A stretch of 12,338 nt of DNA from Phycisphaeraceae bacterium. GTDB taxonomy: Bacteria; Planctomycetota; Phycisphaerae; Phycisphaerales; UBA1924. Under the pieces are notes generated by a model. That model had not been told where the DNA came from. It saw nothing but the letters and a program-made list of their open reading frames with translations, and did no database searches. Positions 7,685-12,338 of this stretch are shown here, in pieces. Where the stretch lies: assembly GCA_009827215.1 (NCBI GenBank), contig WUAJ01000048.1, positions 1 through 12,338 on the forward strand, read 5' to 3'. Both the position numbers and the translations under genes were made by a program. Positions within the stretch are counted from its first letter, which is position 1. Each line of letters starts with the position of its first letter.

Positions 7685-8448
7685 ACGGCTTCCAAGCGGC
7701 GATCGGTCTTGGGAAACGCGAGCTGATCCGTCAGGTGCGCCAACCCTCGCGGATCATCGCGAGTGTGCTGACCCCGATGCTGATCTGGATCTTCATCGTC
7801 GGCGGTTTCTCCAGCGCGATCGGACAGGACAACACGGATGCCAACCTCACGGCGTACATGATCCCCGGCGTCGCGTCGCTCACGGTCATGTTCGCATCGA
7901 TCTTCGCGTCGATCTCGTTGATTCAGGATCGTCATGATGGGTTCTTGCGAGCCGCGCTGATCTCGCCGGCTCCTCGATGGAGCATTGTGGTCGGGAAAGT
8001 CGGCGCTGGAGCGCTTGTCGCGATGGTACAGGGATTGGTCGTCCTCGCAGCGCTGCCGTTCCTTGGGGTGCAGCTCAGCGTGGTTGGTGTGCTTGGCGCG
8101 TGCGCTGGATTGGCGCTGATCTCGATCGCGCTGATCGGACTGGGACTGGGACTCGCGTGGATCGTGGACTCATCACAGGGCTTCCACGGCATCATGAACG
8201 CGGTCCTCATGCCGATGTGGTTGACCTCTGGCGCGGTCTTCCCAATCAACGACGCCGCGGGTTGGCTGAGGGTGATCGCGCTGTGCAATCCGCTGACCTG
8301 GGCGCACGGCGCGATCCGATCCTCCGTCGGGATGGTCGGGATCGAGGGGATGCCGACTGGTCTGGATTGGCTGATTACCTTCGCGTTTGCTGGAGCGTGT
8401 GTGGTGCTCGCGATCGCGGTCATGGGACGAGCGTCGCGGCGGGTCTAA
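7681..8448 (+). CDS. ABC-2 type transporter permease
   Basis: Integral membrane partner of the preceding ATPase, 255 residues. About six hydrophobic spans are visible, near residues 25-42, 58-79, 108-130, 135-160, 171-189 and 233-248. Between spans 2 and 3 lies DRHDGFLRAALISP (83-96), the conserved cytoplasmic coupling segment of ABC-2 permeases. The ribosome site is strong, GGAGG at 7670-7674, 6 nt before the ATG, and it lies inside the upstream coding sequence. The ATGA overlap gives 1:1 coupling. Together the two genes should make a complete (2+2) exporter. The cargo is unknown; NosY-like or CcmB-like roles are possible from the neighbours only. Confidence 0.9.
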   Translation: MNGFQAAIGLGKRELIRQVRQPSRIIASVLTPMLIWIFIVGGFSSAIGQDNTDANLTAYMIPGVASLTVMFASIFASISLIQDRHDGFLRAALISPAPRWSIVVGKVGAGALVAMVQGLVVLAALPFLGVQLSVVGVLGACAGLALISIALIGLGLGLAWIVDSSQGFHGIMNAVLMPMWLTSGAVFPINDAAGWLRVIALCNPLTWAHGAIRSSVGMVGIEGMPTGLDWLITFAFAGACVVLAIAVMGRASRRV

Positions 8449-8456
8449 ACTCTCGC

Positions 8457-9110
8457 ATGAATCTAAAGACTCTTTCGCTTTCGCTCGGACTCTTCATGCT
8501 CACGGCTCTTGGGATCGTGGTCTACATCATGATCTCGTCGAATCAGGGGTCGAGTTCCAATCAAGTTCAACCTATGCAGGAACTGGAAACTGAAGATTCA
8601 GCGAATCTGTACTCCGATTTCTATGTCCCTGAGTTCACGCTCACGGATCGCTACAGCGAACCCATCACGCACGAGGCGCTCGATGGTCAGTACACCGTCG
8701 TCGATTTCTTCTTCACGAGTTGTCCGCTCTGGTGTCCAGGGATGACGCAATCGATGCTGCGTGTGCAGATGGCGACCGAGGGCACGGACCTGCGATTCAT
8801 GAGCATCTCGATTGACGGGAACGTGGACACCCCGGCCGTGATTGATCAGTACGCGACCAACTACCGCTGCGACACGGAACGCTGGGCGTTCGCGACCGGA
8901 GATCCCTCGATCGTCCGCACGATGGTCATGGACGGGCTCAAGTTCGATCTGGGTGATCCCAGCGAAGACGAGGACAACGGCCGACTCATTAATCACCCGA
9001 CGCGTCTGATCCTGCTGGGACCTGATCGCACAGTCATCGGCCTCTACCGCTACGACGATCCCGACGAGGTCGATCGTCTGATCGCGGACGCGAAGAAATT
9101 GGTTGGCTGA
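8457..9110 (+). CDS. SCO1/SenC family copper chaperone
   Basis: Protein of 217 residues with an N-terminal membrane anchor (about 6-26) and a thioredoxin-like domain facing the periplasm. The copper site is complete: Cys89 and Cys93 in TSCPLWCPGM, and His180 in INHPTRLILLGPDRTVIGLY. Members deliver copper to the CuA or CuB centre of cytochrome c oxidase and may act as thiol-disulfide reductants. The gene follows the permease by 8 bp and closes the ctaB operon. ATG 8457 gives a standard anchor; the frame is open back to 7977, but that part lies over the permease and is rejected. No Shine-Dalgarno is obvious. The stop codon overlaps the first bases of the left boundary repeat, and no complete terminator hairpin follows. 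Confidence 0.93.
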   Translation: MNLKTLSLSLGLFMLTALGIVVYIMISSNQGSSSNQVQPMQELETEDSANLYSDFYVPEFTLTDRYSEPITHEALDGQYTVVDFFFTSCPLWCPGMTQSMLRVQMATEGTDLRFMSISIDGNVDTPAVIDQYATNYRCDTERWAFATGDPSIVRTMVMDGLKFDLGDPSEDEDNGRLINHPTRLILLGPDRTVIGLYRYDDPDEVDRLIADAKKLVG

Positions 9111-9140
9111 GCAACTGAATCATCCCCCACCACCCAACGG
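9109..9140 (+). repeat. Left boundary inverted repeat; half of a terminator-like hairpin
   Basis: Reads GAGCAACTGAATCATC followed by a C-rich run ending CCCAACGG. It matches the reverse complement of 10527-10556 across its length, apart from one A/G difference and a 2-base indel with one mismatch in the C-rich run. It starts in the SCO1 stop codon. The matching right arm and T-tract seen in hairpin D are absent here; the similarity ends exactly after CGG. Confidence 0.75.
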
Positions 9141-9142
9141 TT

Positions 9143-9664
9143 CTATGGCTTGATATTTTGTAATGTCTCTGAGATTAAGGCGGCTTCTTCTTCGGACAAT
9201 CTCCGAGCATTCTTACCTGACTGAGTGAGCAATGCTTCGAGCTCTTCGCTGTCATCCAGCAATGACCAACTGCATGTCCAATATCGTGCGGCAATCGTAA
9301 ACACAGTTTTGATCTCTGAAATTGTCAAAGCACCCAGCTCGGAGTGTTGAATCGAAACACTCCCAGACGACGCTCCCACAGTTCCCAGATAGTAAAGCTG
9401 ATCTGAGCTGTTATTGCGATCAGAATCTGCATTGGTCGCAACTGCAAAGACAAACCTCGTACCACTTCCAGATCTACTGAGAGATGTCTGCTCTGCGAGT
9501 TCTGACCATCGCTCCAGAGACGACGCATTGCTGCTAGTTTGATCGCCTTGGGCGTGTATTGAAGCCGTACTCGACTCTGAACAAGAAATACAGACAAGCC
9601 CAAACATACAGAACAGTGATCCTGCACACACTGCAACAACAAGACTGTGGTTCCGTATTCGCAC
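9143..9664 (-). CDS. Hypothetical lipoprotein-like protein
   Basis: Unrecognised protein, 173 residues from GTG 9664. The N-terminus RIRNHSLVVAV starts a hydrophobic signal segment (about 8-27) ending in a poor lipobox, CISC, with Cys28 as the possible lipid site. The rest is Ser-rich at first (30-60), then a compact region with FVFAVAT, YYLGTVG and SEIKTVFTIAARYW, and an acidic Glu-rich helix at the end (LSEEEAALISETLQ). It is probably exported or outer-surface attached. The frame is open upstream to a TTG at 9733, but GTG 9664 is preferred because the DNA from here matches the 5' end of the neighbouring lipoprotein gene. The ribosome site is poor. It lies 72 bp downstream of that neighbour on the same strand, likely in one transcript. 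Base composition is more AT-rich than the flanks. The function is unknown. Confidence 0.65.
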   Translation of the reverse strand: MRIRNHSLVVAVCAGSLFCMFGLVCISCSESSTASIHAQGDQTSSNASSLERWSELAEQTSLSRSGSGTRFVFAVATNADSDRNNSSDQLYYLGTVGASSGSVSIQHSELGALTISEIKTVFTIAARYWTCSWSLLDDSEELEALLTQSGKNARRLSEEEAALISETLQNIKP

Positions 9665-9736
9665 CTGCTGCTTGCTCACACAAGGACACACTATTGAAGA
9701 AAAATCAAACCGAGTACCATGCTTGGACAACAAATC

Positions 9737-10231
9737 TTAATCCTCAGGCTCAATGATTCCTCTTTCGACAGCGTAATTGAATGCTTGTTCATTGTAGAGT
9801 TCTCGCTCAGCATCACTCAGCTCGAGCAGCTCTCGCCGTTCGATGAAAGCTCCTATGTAACCTCCTCCACGGGATGGGTCCATTCCAAAGACATCGTACA
9901 ACCATCGAATTTTGATCAGCTCAAGCGTATCTGGGAACGGGCCAAAGTAGTCACCCGGATCAACCGTTGACCTTGTACGGAACAGATGCAATGCGTAGTA
10001 TTGCCGTTCCCCATGATCGTCTATCACATACACAATTGAATATTTCGGAATCTTATCGGCTTCTAAATCACGATTTGCATCTTCTATTAATGCTTTACCT
10101 TGTTCAGAGAACTCTAATTCTGTGGATCCCAAGTCAACTTGAGCATTGAACTCCGCTTTCTTCGGTTCGGATTTACTACAGCCAACCAATAAGCACACGA
10201 GTATTGCAACAACTAGGCTATGGCTTCGCAT
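9737..10231 (-). CDS. Hypothetical lipoprotein
   Basis: Unrecognised protein of 164 residues. The signal peptide MRSHSLVVAILVCLLVGC has a good lipobox (LVGC, Cys18), followed by the charged SKSEPKK. The mature part is polar and acidic, with EQGKALIEDANRDLEADKIP, a strand-rich segment YSIVYVIDDHGERQYYALHLF, Gly-Pro-rich DPGDYFGPFPD, and a C-terminal helix ending GIIEPED. The segments look like one small folded domain, with no catalytic motif. ATG 10231 has an AGGA 5 nt upstream (within GGGCAGGATACAG), which fixes the start. AT-rich codons suggest transfer or weak expression bias. It is the first gene of the two-gene minus-strand unit in the insert. The plus-strand frames over it have no signal peptide or ribosome site and were dismissed. 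Confidence 0.75.
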   Translation of the reverse strand: MRSHSLVVAILVCLLVGCSKSEPKKAEFNAQVDLGSTELEFSEQGKALIEDANRDLEADKIPKYSIVYVIDDHGERQYYALHLFRTRSTVDPGDYFGPFPDTLELIKIRWLYDVFGMDPSRGGGYIGAFIERRELLELSDAERELYNEQAFNYAVERGIIEPED

Positions 10232-10248
10232 CTGTATCCTGCCCTTTC

Positions 10249-10279
10249 TTTACACATCCGTATCAACAGAATGTGTCAA
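10249..10279 (-). promoter_or_regulatory. Candidate promoter of the lipoprotein pair
   Basis: On the minus strand a perfect -35 box TTGACA lies at 10279-10274. The best -10 is TGTAAA at 10254-10249 with a 19-base spacer, which is long and only 4 of 6 consensus. A transcript from it would start about 10 nt before the ribosome site of the ATG at 10231. The hairpin cluster would then lie upstream of transcription. Confidence 0.35.
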
Positions 10280-10290
10280 CGCCTAACGGC

Positions 10291-10339
10291 TCATCCATCT
10301 GTATCATCTACTCCCTCGGCAGATGATACAGATGGATGA
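10291..10339. repeat. Inverted repeat A: 19 bp perfect arms, 11-base loop
   Basis: TCATCCATCTGTATCATCT at 10291-10309 is the exact reverse complement of 10321-10339. The loop is ACTCCCTCGGC. No T-tract follows on either strand, so it is not a standard intrinsic terminator. It sits directly upstream of the candidate lipoprotein promoter. Both arms contain the 11-base word that recurs in repeats B and C. Confidence 0.9.
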
Positions 10340-10359
10340 TGATCCACTTCAACTCAGAG

Positions 10360-10447
10360 CATGTGTACCAACCCCCCACCCAGCGTGTTGGTACAGATGG
10401 GTTTTTAGAGAAAAAAGTGGATTTATGTATCAGTGTTGGTACACATG
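10360..10447. repeat. Alternative 13 bp inverted repeat competing with hairpin B
   Basis: CATGTGTACCAAC at 10360-10372 is the exact reverse complement of GTTGGTACACATG at 10435-10447. The left arm is the same sequence that forms the 9 bp stem of hairpin B, so the two pairings exclude each other. Confidence 0.8.
10364..10406 (+). terminator. Inverted repeat B: terminator-like hairpin on the plus strand
   Basis: TGTACCAAC (10364-10372) pairs with GTTGGTACA (10387-10395) around a 14-base C-rich loop. GATGGG and then T5 (10402-10406) follow on the plus strand. The 6-base gap before the T-tract makes it a weak or remodelled terminator. The nearest upstream plus-strand gene is SCO1, 1.25 kb away. 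Confidence 0.5.
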
Positions 10448-10493
10448 ATCCATCTGTACCATCACCTGGGGGAGGGGATGGTACAGATGGATC
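10447..10493. repeat. Inverted repeat C: 17 bp perfect arms, 13-base G-rich loop
   Basis: GATCCATCTGTACCATC at 10447-10463 pairs perfectly with 10477-10493. The loop reads ACCTGGGGGAGGG on the plus strand, C-rich on the minus strand as in D. Both arms end in GATC. No T-tract is adjacent; the nearest on the minus strand is T6 at 10416-10411, about 30 nt away. The arms closely match those of repeat A. Confidence 0.9.
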
Positions 10494-10507
10494 GTTCGTA
10501 ACGGTCT

Positions 10508-10554
10508 AAAAACGCAACTGGATCATCCGTTGGGGGAGGGGATGATCCAGTTGC
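10508..10554 (-). terminator. Inverted repeat D: intrinsic terminator of the aminopeptidase gene
   Basis: GCAACTGGATCATCC at 10514-10528 is the exact reverse complement of 10540-10554, with an 11-base loop. On the minus strand the 15 bp stem is followed by G and T5 (10512-10508). It starts 39 bp after the stop of the minus-strand aminopeptidase gene, so it is in the right place and orientation to end that operon. Confidence 0.85.
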
Positions 10555-10556
10555 TC
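10527..10556 (-). repeat. Right boundary inverted repeat
   Basis: Inverted copy of 9109-9140, comprising the loop and right arm of hairpin D plus TC. Between the two copies only one substitution lies in the arm part (A/G), plus a small indel and mismatch in the C-rich part. Confidence 0.75.
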
Positions 10557-10593
10557 TGTGAAGTGCTCAGTCGAGCGTTCGGCGTTCGAGCGA

Positions 10594-11814
10594 TTACATC
10601 TTCTTCATCGCCGCTTCGATGTCCGCGACGCTCTTGGGGATCGCGCTCGACAGATTCTGTCGCCCGTCTTTGGTGACGAGGATGTCGTCCTCGATGCGGA
10701 TCCCGATTTTCTCGTCTTGCAGATAGATCCCAGGCTCGATGGTCACGACCATCCCAGGCTTGAGCTTGGCGCTCTGGATTCCCGGATCGTGGGTTTCCAG
10801 TCCGAGGTGGTGACCGATGCCGTGGAGGAAGTAGTCTCCGAATCCCGCGTCGGTGATGACCTTGCGAGCCGCTTGATCGACCTGCACCATCGTCGCTCCC
10901 GGCTTGACGGCTGCGATGGACGCTTTCTGTGCTTTGAGGACGATCTCATAGACTTGCTTCTGGCGCTTGGTGAACTTGCCGTTGACTGGGAAGGTGCGTG
11001 TGATGTCTGATGCGTAGCCGTTGATCTCAGCGCCGCAGTCGAGGACCATGAGGTCGCCGTCACTGGTGAGCTGATCGTTCTCTTTGTAGTGCAGGATCGT
11101 GGAGCGGATCCCTGAGCCGACGATCGGATTGAACGCGACGGTTTTGGCGCCCATGTCGGTGAATCCCGAAACGAGCGTGTTGTGGAGCTGACGCTCGTTG
11201 ATTCCTGCTTTGGATGCTCTGAGCACACGATCGATTCCTTCAGCAGTCGCCTTGATTGCACTGCGGATGTGCTTGAGCTCCGAGGCGCTCTTGACCATGC
11301 GATGGCTCGTGATCAGTTCCGATTGATCCTGGATCGAGCTCCCTGGGATTCGTCCGCTGAGCTTCTGGAAGATGTCCAGATCGGGAGACACGGGTTGTGT
11401 GTATGTGCTGAGCGGATGCAGACAGGTCATCGATTTAGTCCGCTTTGCGGCTTCTCCGAGCAGTCTGGGAAGAAAGTTGGTGCGGAAAATCGATTCGAAA
11501 CCTAGCTTCTTGCGGAGCTTCTCATCGACGAGATCGCGGTACCCATCCCAGACATCCATCTCAGGATTGACCGGCTTGAGCAGCAGCATGATCTTGCGCC
11601 TTGGATCGGGATTCGTCGGATCAAAGATCACGCACGCGCCGGGCTCGTTGCCGATCCCTGTCAGGTACTTGAAGTCAAAGTTCGGGAACCACTCACCACG
11701 CAGCGGAGGCGCGCCGTCTCCAGCGAAGACGACCCCGACGGAGCCCTTGAGTGCCGACAAGACATTCTTGCGGCGTGCTTGGTATTCGGAGACTTTGATA
11801 CTCGTGTCGATCAT
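10594..11814 (-). CDS. pepP: Xaa-Pro aminopeptidase (aminopeptidase P, M24B family)
   Basis: Protein of 406 residues that should remove the N-terminal residue from peptides with proline at position 2. The N-terminal domain (about 7-130) is of the AMP_N type, with RRKNVL and FKYLTGIGNEPGA (48-60). The C-terminal pita-bread domain keeps all five dimetal ligands: Asp259 in LDCGAEINGY, Asp270 in SDITRTFP, His335 in HGIGHHLGLETHD, Glu360 in TIEPGIY and Glu375 in RIEDD. His331 and His342 of the active site are also present. It has no signal peptide, so it is cytosolic. ATG 11814 overlaps the stop of the upstream receiver-like gene as ATGA, so translation is probably coupled; no separate ribosome site is seen. 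It ends 40 bp before terminator D. Confidence 0.94.
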   Translation of the reverse strand: MIDTSIKVSEYQARRKNVLSALKGSVGVVFAGDGAPPLRGEWFPNFDFKYLTGIGNEPGACVIFDPTNPDPRRKIMLLLKPVNPEMDVWDGYRDLVDEKLRKKLGFESIFRTNFLPRLLGEAAKRTKSMTCLHPLSTYTQPVSPDLDIFQKLSGRIPGSSIQDQSELITSHRMVKSASELKHIRSAIKATAEGIDRVLRASKAGINERQLHNTLVSGFTDMGAKTVAFNPIVGSGIRSTILHYKENDQLTSDGDLMVLDCGAEINGYASDITRTFPVNGKFTKRQKQVYEIVLKAQKASIAAVKPGATMVQVDQAARKVITDAGFGDYFLHGIGHHLGLETHDPGIQSAKLKPGMVVTIEPGIYLQDEKIGIRIEDDILVTKDGRQNLSSAIPKSVADIEAAMKKM

Positions 11815-12191
11815 TCTGCTGTGCTTTCAATCTTGAGCGCTGCGAGCAGCGCGGCCTGTGCTTCGGGGCTCCGCATGTTTGCTTTGCCAAACCCCGGAAC
11901 AGCGCCCGCTTTGAGCGCTGTCTGTGCGTGTTCTTCGATGTTGGTGATGAGCATCGCGGGAGCAGCGCCCTCATCCAGATTCCGGATCAGCTCGATCCCT
12001 GATTCGTTGTCGAACGAGCCGTCGAGGATGCGGTTGACGACGTACAAATCCGTCGGTTCGCTCATCTGCGACTCATCGTTGATCCCGACCACATTCGCGG
12101 AGGGGATGAATCCTCGGATCGCTGAGGTGAGCGCGAACATGTCTGGACGACAGTGTCCCACGAGGGTAACGGTTGGTGCAGATTCAGTCAT
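11811..12191 (-). CDS. Receiver-like domain protein with Asn in place of the phospho-acceptor Asp
   Basis: Stand-alone protein of 126 residues with the alternating strand-helix pattern of a CheY-like receiver. After strand 3 (DLYVV, 48-52) the phospho-acceptor position holds Asn53 in NRILDG. The acidic pair expected after strand 1 is replaced (VTLVGHCRPD, 8-17). Thr83 in LITN and Lys103 in FGKAN keep the switch positions. It is therefore probably a pseudo-receiver that binds a partner without phosphorylation. ATG 12191 was chosen because AAAGGAG (minus strand, 12204-12198) lies 6 nt before it; the frame runs upstream to a GTG at 12236 with no such site. The ATGA overlap with the aminopeptidase gene indicates one operon. 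No output domain is present. That it is a receiver is a motif-level judgement. Confidence 0.75.
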   Translation of the reverse strand: MTESAPTVTLVGHCRPDMFALTSAIRGFIPSANVVGINDESQMSEPTDLYVVNRILDGSFDNESGIELIRNLDEGAAPAMLITNIEEHAQTALKAGAVPGFGKANMRSPEAQAALLAALKIESTAE

Positions 12192-12338
12192 TGGGAACTC
12201 CTTTATCCAGACCTGGATCCAGACTCCGATGGGCACTCATGAACGCAACCTTCGATGCGTGGACCTCGATGACAATAGGTCCAACTCGGCACATTCGCTT
12301 CTCAGTCGAATCATCTTTGATCGCTTGACACGCGACGC
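12192..12338. other. Upstream region at the right edge, no gene seen
   Basis: Holds the ribosome site of the receiver-like gene. The 8-base direct repeat ATCCAGAC occurs at 12205 and 12217, flanking part of the 10-base palindrome CTGGATCCAG (12213-12222). A weak 7 bp inverted repeat with a 10-base loop lies at 12260-12283. No convincing promoter boxes were found. Confidence 0.4.

Larger units (their letters stand above)
9109..10556. other. Low-GC insert bounded by a roughly 30 bp inverted repeat
   Basis: This 1.45 kb between the convergent SCO1 and aminopeptidase genes differs from its surroundings. Some lines are only 33-37% GC (10021-10140), against 55-70% in the ctaB gene, and GATC is about half as frequent. 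Its ends, 9109-9140 and 10527-10556, are inverted copies of each other. It holds two lipoprotein-like genes and a cluster of hairpins. No transposase, integrase or target-site duplication is visible, so if it is mobile it would be non-autonomous. Alternatively, the inverted repeats may simply be copies of a terminator behind each flanking gene. Confidence 0.4.

Noticed and set aside
7977..8456. Upstream extension of the SCO1 frame.
   Set aside because: It is an out-of-frame reading of the permease gene; ATG 8457 gives a standard membrane anchor.
9719..9970. Plus-strand 83-codon frame opposite the lipoprotein genes.
   Set aside because: No signal or domain, and it lacks a ribosome site. The minus strand has a lipobox protein with AGGA before its ATG.
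9132..10287. Integron attC-like core motifs: ACCCAAC at 9132-9138 and GCCTAAC at 10281-10287 (GTTGGGT and GTTAGGC on the minus strand) flanking the lipoprotein genes.
   Set aside because: Both fit the short GTTRRRY core, but neither has a partner core at attC distance nor the expected inner L boxes, and the left one sits only a few bases from a stop codon. No integrase is present.
10291..10554. CRISPR-like array, because several similar inverted repeats are spaced irregularly.
   Set aside because: The units are perfect palindromes of different lengths with conserved loops, in mixed orientation, without equal spacers or cas genes.
10293..10593. Riboswitch or leader RNA for the lipoprotein pair.
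   Set aside because: A consensus -35 at 10279-10274 places the likely transcript start downstream of the hairpins, and no known riboswitch core is recognisable.

Overview
The window looks like chromosome of a planctomycete, most likely of the Phycisphaerae. The clues are a long Ser/Thr kinase with one membrane segment and kinesin-light-chain-type TPRs, a receiver-like protein with Asn at the phospho-acceptor position, and a ctaB / ABC transporter / SCO1 operon. GC is medium (roughly 55-60%) and the tetramer GATC is conspicuously dense. This placement is inference, because no rRNA is present.

Layout, left to right. A small protein with an HEIGH zinc-peptidase motif (its frame is open to the left edge) is followed by the 854-residue membrane kinase. 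The kinase converges, with a 13-base overlap, on a minus-strand HI0933/BaiN-type FAD oxidoreductase. The start codon of that oxidoreductase lies 6 nt behind the 3' end of a tRNA-Arg(UCU). Divergently, a five-gene plus-strand block runs from a secreted endonuclease/exonuclease/phosphatase-fold protein through ctaB (heme O synthase), an ABC ATPase, an ABC-2 permease and SCO1. Gaps are 18, -1, -4 and 8 nt, so it is probably one transcript. Its last four genes fit assembly of a heme-copper terminal oxidase: heme farnesylation, an export pump of unknown cargo, and copper insertion.

From about 9.11 to 10.56 kb the character changes. GC and GATC density fall. Two minus-strand lipoprotein-like genes of unknown function share a near-identical 5' end. 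They are followed by about 360 bp without a gene, packed with four inverted repeats (called A to D here, left to right). The whole stretch is bounded by a roughly 30 bp inverted repeat and sits between the convergent SCO1 and aminopeptidase P genes, so it looks like a small insert. Hairpin D has a 15 bp stem and a T5 tract and is the likely terminator of the aminopeptidase. Hairpins B, C and D and the left boundary repeat share a C-rich loop (roughly CCCC-W-CCCCCA) while their stems differ. This family, and the apparently half-deleted copy behind SCO1, is the most unusual thing in the window.

The right end is a minus-strand pair joined by an ATGA overlap: a degenerate receiver domain followed by an aminopeptidase P family protein. 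No transposase, integrase, CRISPR array, toxin-antitoxin pair or recognisable defence system is visible. All functions are read from motifs; no database comparison was possible.
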